NCBI GenBank assembly: GCA_910585015.1
Contig: CAJUCT010000003.1
Span: 128,490-192,489, forward strand
DNA: 64,000 nt
Source of the DNA: an uncultured Acetatifactor sp.
Lineage (GTDB): Bacteria; Bacillota; Clostridia; Lachnospirales; Lachnospiraceae
Direction of reading: 5' to 3'
This document shows, piece after piece, positions 59,374 through 64,000 of the stretch; within the stretch, counting starts at the first letter, position 1; every line of letters starts with the position of its first letter. The notes beneath the pieces are model-generated. The model did not search any database and was not told the DNA's origin. It saw only the letters and a list, made by a program, of their open reading frames with translations. A program made the translations under genes and the position numbers.

Positions 59374-61737
59374 ATGGAGAGACAAAAGCAAGATAGGGAG
59401 ATAGAGCTGCTGGCTCCGGCAGGCAGCCGGGAAGCCTTTTATGGCGCCGTACACGCGGGAGCGGACGCTGTCTATATGGGCGGGGAAAAATTCGGTGCGC
59501 GGGCCTATGCGGACAATTTTTCCAGGGAGGATTTGATCGCCTGTATCCGCTATGGGCACATACATGGATGCAGGAGTTATCTGACGGTAAACACCCTGAT
59601 GAAGGAGCAGGAACTGACGGAGCTTACGGAGGAACTAAGGCCCCTGTACGAGGCGGGGCTGGACGGTGTGATCGTGCAGGATATCGGGGCGCTGCATGTA
59701 ATCCGGCAGTATTTTCCGGGGCTTAAGATTCACGCCAGCACCCAGATGACCGTGACCGGGCCGGAGGGGGCAAAACTGCTGAAGGAATTGGGGGTATCCA
59801 GGGTGGTGCCCGCCAGGGAACTCAGTCTGCGGGAACTGGGGAACCTTAAGCGGGAAAGCGGACTGGAGGTGGAGGCTTTCGTCCACGGGGCCATGTGCTA
59901 TTGTTACTCCGGGGCGTGTCTTTTCAGCAGTATTCTGGGGGACCGCAGCGGCAACAGGGGGCGCTGTGCCCAGCCTTGCAGGCTGGCCTACGACACGGAC
60001 AGCCCCGGCGCGGTTGTTCACAGGAAGGAGTATTATCCTCTAAGTCTGAAGGATCTGTGTACCATAGAGCATCTGCCGGAACTGATAGAGGAGGGCATCG
60101 ACTCCCTCAAGATCGAGGGGCGCATGAAAAGGCCGGAGTACGCGGCGGGGGTGACGGCTCTTTACCGAAAATATCTGGACAGGTATCTAACCCATCCCGA
60201 AAAACCTTTTCATGTGGAGAATGAGGATCTGGAGGCTCTGGCCAAACTGTATATCCGCAGCCAGAGACAGGACGGATATTTTTTCAGGCAGAACGGACGG
60301 GAGATGGTGACTCTGGAAAGTCCCTCCTACAGCGGCAGTGACGACACATATCTGGAGCAGGTGCGGCAGCGATATATAGAACATAAAAAGCGGCTTAAAA
60401 TCTGGATGAAAGCAGAGTTTGTCTGCGGCCGGCCCGCCCGGATCCAAATGGGGACAGGGGATTGCCGGGCAGAGGTATGGGGCGACGCGGTGGAACCTGC
60501 CCAGAACCGTCCCGTGCTTGAGGCGGATATCCGAAAACAGCTGCAAAAGCTGGGAGAGACCTGCTTTGAATTGGAGAGCCTGGAGATCCACACCGATGAA
60601 AAGGGTTTTTACTCTTTGAAGGGGATCAACGCCCTGCGCCGGGAGGCAGTGCGCAGCCTGGAAGATCAGGTTATAGCAGGCCATGGGCTGACGCCGTTGC
60701 GGAAAGCGGTACAGGATACGCTGCCGCCGGACAGTCCGGCGGCGGAGAATATATCGGCCGGAAGCGGAATGGTCCAAGGAGCATCTCCTGACAGGGAATG
60801 GCGGGTTCACATTTCCACGGAGGAACAGCTTTTGTGTCTGGCGAAGCACTTGTCCGCCACAGGAGAGTACGGCCCGGATCAGGACGACAGGCGGCGGACC
60901 ATAGAACGGCTTTATATGGAGAGTCATTTGCTGCTGTCCTCCGGGGGCGGCAAACGGCAGGGAAACTTACATGAGCCGGAGCGGGGCGGAAAAGAGGAAA
61001 TAATAGGGCAGGCGCTGGAAACCCTGAACAAAGCGGGAATCGCCCTGTGGATCGCCCTCCCTTATATTCTGCGCAGCAAGGACCGAGAAATCATGGAAAA
61101 CGCCATGGAACTGTACCGTCAGGAAAGGATACAGGGTTTTCTGGTCAGGAATCTGGAAGAATGGGGCTGGTTACAGCGGAAAAATCCACAGTGGCCGATT
61201 CAGCTGGATCACACAGTCTATGTGTGGAACAGCCGGTCGGCGGCGTTCTGGCAGGAAAAGGGCTGTGGACTGACCTGTCCGCTGGAGTTAAACGGCAGGG
61301 AATGGGACCGGCTATTGAGACAGCTACAGCACTCTGACAGCCAGTCCCGGCAGAGGGGGACCGCCCATGCCCCGGAAAAGCTGATCTATGGCCGCATTCC
61401 GATGATGGTGACTGCCAACTGTATCGCCAAGACCGCCGGAAAATGCTTACGCGGACAGAGCGTACGGGCGGAAGGAGCGCTGACGGACCGTTATCGGACC
61501 CGGTTCCCTGTGGAGATCCGCTGCGATGTGTGCATGAACATAATCTACAACAGCGTCCCCCTCTCCCTGCACAAAGAACATGTACAAAATGTATACAAAC
61601 GCCTGTCCTTCACCACGGAAAGCGGCAGTGAAATGTGGCAGATCCTGAACTTTTTTACGGACAAAGCCAATTCAAACGCAGGGGTGCCGCCCTACAAGAA
61701 CTATACCACCGGCCATGAAAAGAGAGGAGTATTATAG
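59374..61737 (+). CDS. Peptidase U32 family protein (RlhA/YhbU type)
   Basis: A 787-residue U32 protein. The N-terminal barrel starts IELLAPAGSREAFYGAVHAGADAV (about residues 9-32) and has the cysteine-rich signature MCYCYSGACLFSSILGDRSG with RCAQPCRLAYD (about 174-207), followed by LKDLCTIEHLPELIEEGIDSLKIEGRMKRPEY. This layout matches E. coli RlhA, which hydroxylates C2501 in 23S rRNA, and the older collagenase annotation is probably wrong. The second half (about 330-787) is the long accessory domain of the large clostridial form. ATG 59374 is chosen for AGGA at 6 bp; ATG 59368 is possible. It stands 112 bp after the zapA terminator. Confidence 0.87.
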   Translation: MERQKQDREIELLAPAGSREAFYGAVHAGADAVYMGGEKFGARAYADNFSREDLIACIRYGHIHGCRSYLTVNTLMKEQELTELTEELRPLYEAGLDGVIVQDIGALHVIRQYFPGLKIHASTQMTVTGPEGAKLLKELGVSRVVPARELSLRELGNLKRESGLEVEAFVHGAMCYCYSGACLFSSILGDRSGNRGRCAQPCRLAYDTDSPGAVVHRKEYYPLSLKDLCTIEHLPELIEEGIDSLKIEGRMKRPEYAAGVTALYRKYLDRYLTHPEKPFHVENEDLEALAKLYIRSQRQDGYFFRQNGREMVTLESPSYSGSDDTYLEQVRQRYIEHKKRLKIWMKAEFVCGRPARIQMGTGDCRAEVWGDAVEPAQNRPVLEADIRKQLQKLGETCFELESLEIHTDEKGFYSLKGINALRREAVRSLEDQVIAGHGLTPLRKAVQDTLPPDSPAAENISAGSGMVQGASPDREWRVHISTEEQLLCLAKHLSATGEYGPDQDDRRRTIERLYMESHLLLSSGGGKRQGNLHEPERGGKEEIIGQALETLNKAGIALWIALPYILRSKDREIMENAMELYRQERIQGFLVRNLEEWGWLQRKNPQWPIQLDHTVYVWNSRSAAFWQEKGCGLTCPLELNGREWDRLLRQLQHSDSQSRQRGTAHAPEKLIYGRIPMMVTANCIAKTAGKCLRGQSVRAEGALTDRYRTRFPVEIRCDVCMNIIYNSVPLSLHKEHVQNVYKRLSFTTESGSEMWQILNFFTDKANSNAGVPPYKNYTTGHEKRGVL

Positions 61738-61824
61738 GACACGGCGGTTGCTGAAGCATCCCGCTGGCAACCCGGTGAAAAGTAATCAGGAAGAATCTGG
61801 CGCACAAATTTTTTCATTTTGTGG

Positions 61825-61853
61825 TTGCTATTCCCGGCGATTTCGTCTATACT
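61825..61853 (+). promoter_or_regulatory. Promoter for the NUDIX gene
   Basis: TTGCTA (61825-61830) and TATACT (61848-61853) are spaced by 17 bp, 40 bp before the start codon. Confidence 0.6.
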
Positions 61854-61893
61854 TACCTTAGTCATATGACACACCGTATCGGAGGGAATTGCA

Positions 61894-62346
61894 ATGATCG
61901 AAGCAACGAGCTGTGGTGGTGTGGTAATTTTCCGGGGCAAGATTTTACTCTTGTATAAGAATTACAGGAATAAATACGAAGGCTGGGTTCTTCCCAAGGG
62001 CACCGTGGAAGAGGGCGAGGAGTATAAGGAGACCGCCCTGCGGGAGGTGCTTGAGGAATCCGGCGCCAGAGCGTCCATCATTAAGTATATCGGGAAAAGC
62101 GAGTATACCTTCGCAGTGCCGGAGGACATCGTGTCCAAGGATGTACATTGGTATCTGATGATGGCGGACAGTTATTACAGCAAGCCACAAAAAGAGGAGT
62201 TTTTTGTTGACTCAGGTTTTTATAAGTACCATGAGGCGTGCCACTTGCTGAAATTTGCCAATGAAAAGCAGATTTTGGAGAGAGCGTACAGCGAATATCT
62301 GGAACTGAAGAAAAATAACCTGTGGGGCAGCAAAAAATATTATTAG
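61894..62346 (+). CDS. NUDIX hydrolase
   Basis: A 150-residue hydrolase of nucleoside-diphosphate-linked substrates. The Nudix box GX5EX7REUXEEXGU is complete as GTVEEGEEYKETALREVLEESGA (about residues 35-57). The N-terminal ATSCGGVVIFRGKILLLYKN resembles diadenosine polyphosphate or (d)NTP hydrolases of the AP4A type, but substrate choice cannot be read from the sequence. It has its own promoter, a GGAGGG ribosome-binding site and a terminator at 62368, so it is probably monocistronic. Confidence 0.92.
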   Translation: MIEATSCGGVVIFRGKILLLYKNYRNKYEGWVLPKGTVEEGEEYKETALREVLEESGARASIIKYIGKSEYTFAVPEDIVSKDVHWYLMMADSYYSKPQKEEFFVDSGFYKYHEACHLLKFANEKQILERAYSEYLELKKNNLWGSKKYY

Positions 62347-62367
62347 ACCTGAGTGACGCAGGTTCTG

Positions 62368-62403
62368 TTCCGGGGAGAAAATCCCCGGAATTTTGCTTTT
62401 TCG
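62368..62403 (+). terminator. Intrinsic terminator after the NUDIX gene
   Basis: TTCCGGGGA pairs with TCCCCGGAA around a short A-rich loop and is followed by a T-rich tract (TTTTGCTTTTTCG). Confidence 0.8.
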
Positions 62404-62493
62404 TATGCTTTTATAAATTTCATTTCCATTTGCCAATATTTGTGTTATACTAAGAGGCATAAATGGCTTTTTAAGATATCCGGGGAGGAACCC

Positions 62494-62856
62494 ATGCCGC
62501 AGCTGGTATATTATCCCAGGCTCTATGTTAGCGAGGGCATAAACAGGGAAAAGTTGGAAAAACTAAAAAAGGACCTGTCAGCCAGGCCCCATAAGGCGGG
62601 GGTGTATCTGCTGACCCTGCCGGGGAATGCCTCGGACCAGTTGGATATCTATGCGTCAAAATATCTGCGCCAGAAGTTTTATGACAGGCATCCTCTCTAT
62701 GTTATAGGAATCGCGGAGGACTATGAGAAGGCTGTGGATATAGTGATGCGGATTACGTGGGAGGCTTGGGCGTCCAGGGGGGATGCCAGGTTGAAGGAAT
62801 ATCTGATGGCGGGCATGGAGAGTGCGGATGTGGAGTGTGGTATTAAAAATACTTAG
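62494..62856 (+). CDS. Hypothetical conserved small protein
   Basis: A 120-residue soluble protein with no motif I can name. It starts MPQLVYYPRLYVSEGINREK and continues with PHKAGVYLLTLPGNASDQL and YVIGIAEDYEKAVDIVMRI. It has a good GGGGAGG site 5 bp before ATG 62494 and a weak promoter pair upstream (TATACT at 62446-62451). Its last 29 bp overlap the start of the DUF2953 gene, so the two are probably translated together. The composition and site placement argue for a real gene. Confidence 0.75.
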   Translation: MPQLVYYPRLYVSEGINREKLEKLKKDLSARPHKAGVYLLTLPGNASDQLDIYASKYLRQKFYDRHPLYVIGIAEDYEKAVDIVMRITWEAWASRGDARLKEYLMAGMESADVECGIKNT

Positions 62857-63916
62857 TATACTGGGAATTATCCTGCTTTGTCTTTTGGCACTCGCGGTTG
62901 CGGCATTGCTTCTAGTGCTGTTTTGTCCGGTGTCATACCGGGGAGGCGGCAGTGCGCGGGCGGGGAAATACCGGGCATGGTTCCGGTTCCGATGGCTCTT
63001 TGGCCTGGTGCGGGGCTTCTATGCGTATCCTGATAGCGGCAGTCTGAAAGTCAAGTTGTTGTGGCTGACAGTCTATGACAGCGGCGGGAAGCAGGAGAAA
63101 GCACCCCCGGAAGATAAGCTGTCCAGGCAAGTGGCGGAGGCGGAAGAGAGGGAGCAGTCAGGAAAGGGAGAGGCAGAGGTAGAAGGGCGGACACAGCCGG
63201 AGAGAACCGCTGCCAGAACAGAGAAACAGGCGCCGTCTGAACAGACCGCCATCAAAACAGAGGAACAGGCGCCGTCTGAACAGACCGCCATCAAAACAGA
63301 GAAACAGGCACCGCTTGAACAGACTGCCATCAAAACAGGGGAACAGGCGCCGTTTGAACAGACCGCCATCAAAACAGAGAAACAGGCGCCGCTTGAACAG
63401 ACTGCCATCAAAACAGGGGAACAGGTGCCGTCTGAACAGGCCGCCATAGAGGCGGAGGGACAGAACTCGCCGAATCCGGCAGCAAGCGGAGAGGCTTGGC
63501 CGGATGAAGCCAAAGAGGCACCTGCGGATAAACTGTCCGGCTTAAAGGATAAGCTGACTTTCTATCTGGAGATTGTGCGGGATGAGGAGAATCAGGAACT
63601 GGTAAAGCATGGTCTGACTCGTCTGGGCAAAATCCTAAAGAGCATCCGCCCCCGTTTTCTGCGGGCAGAGGCTCTGGTGGGTCTGGGAGAGCCGGACCTC
63701 ACCGGATATGTATATGGAATCTATTGGGCGGTAAAGCCTTTTCTGGGGAAGAAATGCCGCATGACTGTCACTCCGGATTTTGAGAGACGGATTTTGGAGG
63801 GAGAGGCCGTCCTGGGAGGGCGGATCATGGCAGCGACGGTATTACACCATGCTGTCAGGGTATTGCTTGACAGGCGTCTGCGCCGGCTGTTGGATAAAAT
63901 GAAAAGGCAGGAATAA
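62828..63916 (+). CDS. DUF2953 protein with internal tandem repeat
   Basis: A 362-residue protein of the DUF2953 family, usually next to the sporulation gene ytfJ in Bacilli and Clostridia. It has an N-terminal transmembrane helix (about residues 5-30), a short conserved start (VLFCPVSYRGGG), a variable linker and the conserved C-terminal domain (about 230-360, HGLTRLGKILKSIRPRFLRA and VYGIYWAVKPFLGKKCRMTV). The linker (about 85-230) contains six copies of a 13-residue repeat (TEKQAPSEQTAIK type), giving a long charged, disordered spacer. ATG 62828 follows GGAG at 7 bp; GTG 62822 is possible. Only 84 bp remain after the stop, so the expected neighbour lies beyond the window. Confidence 0.85.
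   Translation: MWSVVLKILSILGIILLCLLALAVAALLLVLFCPVSYRGGGSARAGKYRAWFRFRWLFGLVRGFYAYPDSGSLKVKLLWLTVYDSGGKQEKAPPEDKLSRQVAEAEEREQSGKGEAEVEGRTQPERTAARTEKQAPSEQTAIKTEEQAPSEQTAIKTEKQAPLEQTAIKTGEQAPFEQTAIKTEKQAPLEQTAIKTGEQVPSEQAAIEAEGQNSPNPAASGEAWPDEAKEAPADKLSGLKDKLTFYLEIVRDEENQELVKHGLTRLGKILKSIRPRFLRAEALVGLGEPDLTGYVYGIYWAVKPFLGKKCRMTVTPDFERRILEGEAVLGGRIMAATVLHHAVRVLLDRRLRRLLDKMKRQE
63218..63451 (+). repeat. In-frame 39-bp tandem repeat, six units
   Basis: Six 39-bp units beginning ACAG(A/G)GGAACAGG or close variants, at 63218, 63257, 63296, 63335, 63374 and 63413. Each codes a 13-residue T-E/G-K/E-Q-A-P-x-E-Q-T-A-I-K unit. Units 3-4 and 5-6 are a higher-order 78-bp duplication, since the E-K and G-E forms alternate. 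Confidence 0.95.
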
Positions 63917-64000
63917 TGTAAGCGAACAAATCAAATATATGGAGCTTTACTGTGAAACCTAACCTTTGTTTTAGCTAAAAAAGCGCAGACTACCCCTATA
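63917..64000. other. Window end, no gene seen
   Basis: After the DUF2953 stop the last 84 bp are AT-rich. I see no start codon with a ribosome-binding site or any terminator hairpin in them. Confidence 0.6.

Overview
The window reads as a chromosomal piece of a spore-forming Firmicute of the class Clostridia, most likely a gut Lachnospiraceae member. The reasons are the sporulation genes yqfC and yqfD, a LysM-GH18 cortex-hydrolase type protein, a BofC-like protein, a DUF6903 small membrane protein beside a sugar ABC transporter, and a host-glycan phosphorylase operon. Most of the DNA is fairly GC-rich, with strong Shine-Dalgarno sites and sigma-A promoters of 16-17 bp spacing. The first 3.1 kb is visibly more AT-rich and ends in a decayed KTR gene, so it looks like cargo left by an integrative element. 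I see no rRNA, tRNA, CRISPR array or intact transposase gene.

Layout. 0-4.8 kb: BceAB/FtsX-type ABC transporter, KTR remnant, L,D-transpeptidase and a deleted Hsp70 gene. 4.8-13.4 kb: LysM-GH18 hydrolase, pyrimidine-nucleoside phosphorylase, yqfC-yqfD-phoH-ybeY, a MOP-type flippase and a BofC-like protein. 13.3-16.7 kb: two flavoproteins, one carrying an in-frame 24-bp tandem repeat. 16.8-20.1 kb: proB, DUF896, 5-formyl-THF cyclo-ligase, proA. 20.2-28.7 kb: flotillin, pepT, miaB and a corrinoid methionine synthase, with two copies of one 142-bp inverted-repeat element. 28.7-32.7 kb: acetohydroxyacid synthase with two different regulatory subunits, then ilvC. 32.7-40.8 kb: AraC regulator divergent from a solute-binding protein, two permeases, DUF6903, GH112 phosphorylase and an N-acetylhexosamine kinase, a galacto-N-biose/lacto-N-biose route. 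40.8-50.6 kb: solute-binding protein remnant, TldD pair, DedA protein, glycosyltransferase, two-component system, LysR regulator. 50.6-64 kb: leuCD, a frameshifted gene beside a hairpin-repeat array, MATE exporter, ruvAB, DUF6688, zapA, U32 peptidase, NUDIX, and a DUF2953 protein with a 39-bp coding repeat.

How it works together: branched-chain amino acid synthesis (ilvB, two ilvN, ilvC, leuCD) and proline synthesis (proBA) lie in separate transcription units with recognisable promoters. The glycan operon would import a disaccharide, cleave it by phosphorolysis and phosphorylate the released HexNAc; the transporter ATPase and the galactose-1-phosphate enzymes are not here. The signals I consider most novel are the paired 142-bp MITE-like elements with exact target duplications, and a family of intergenic hairpins whose right end supplies a ribosome-binding-site-like tail directly before several genes.
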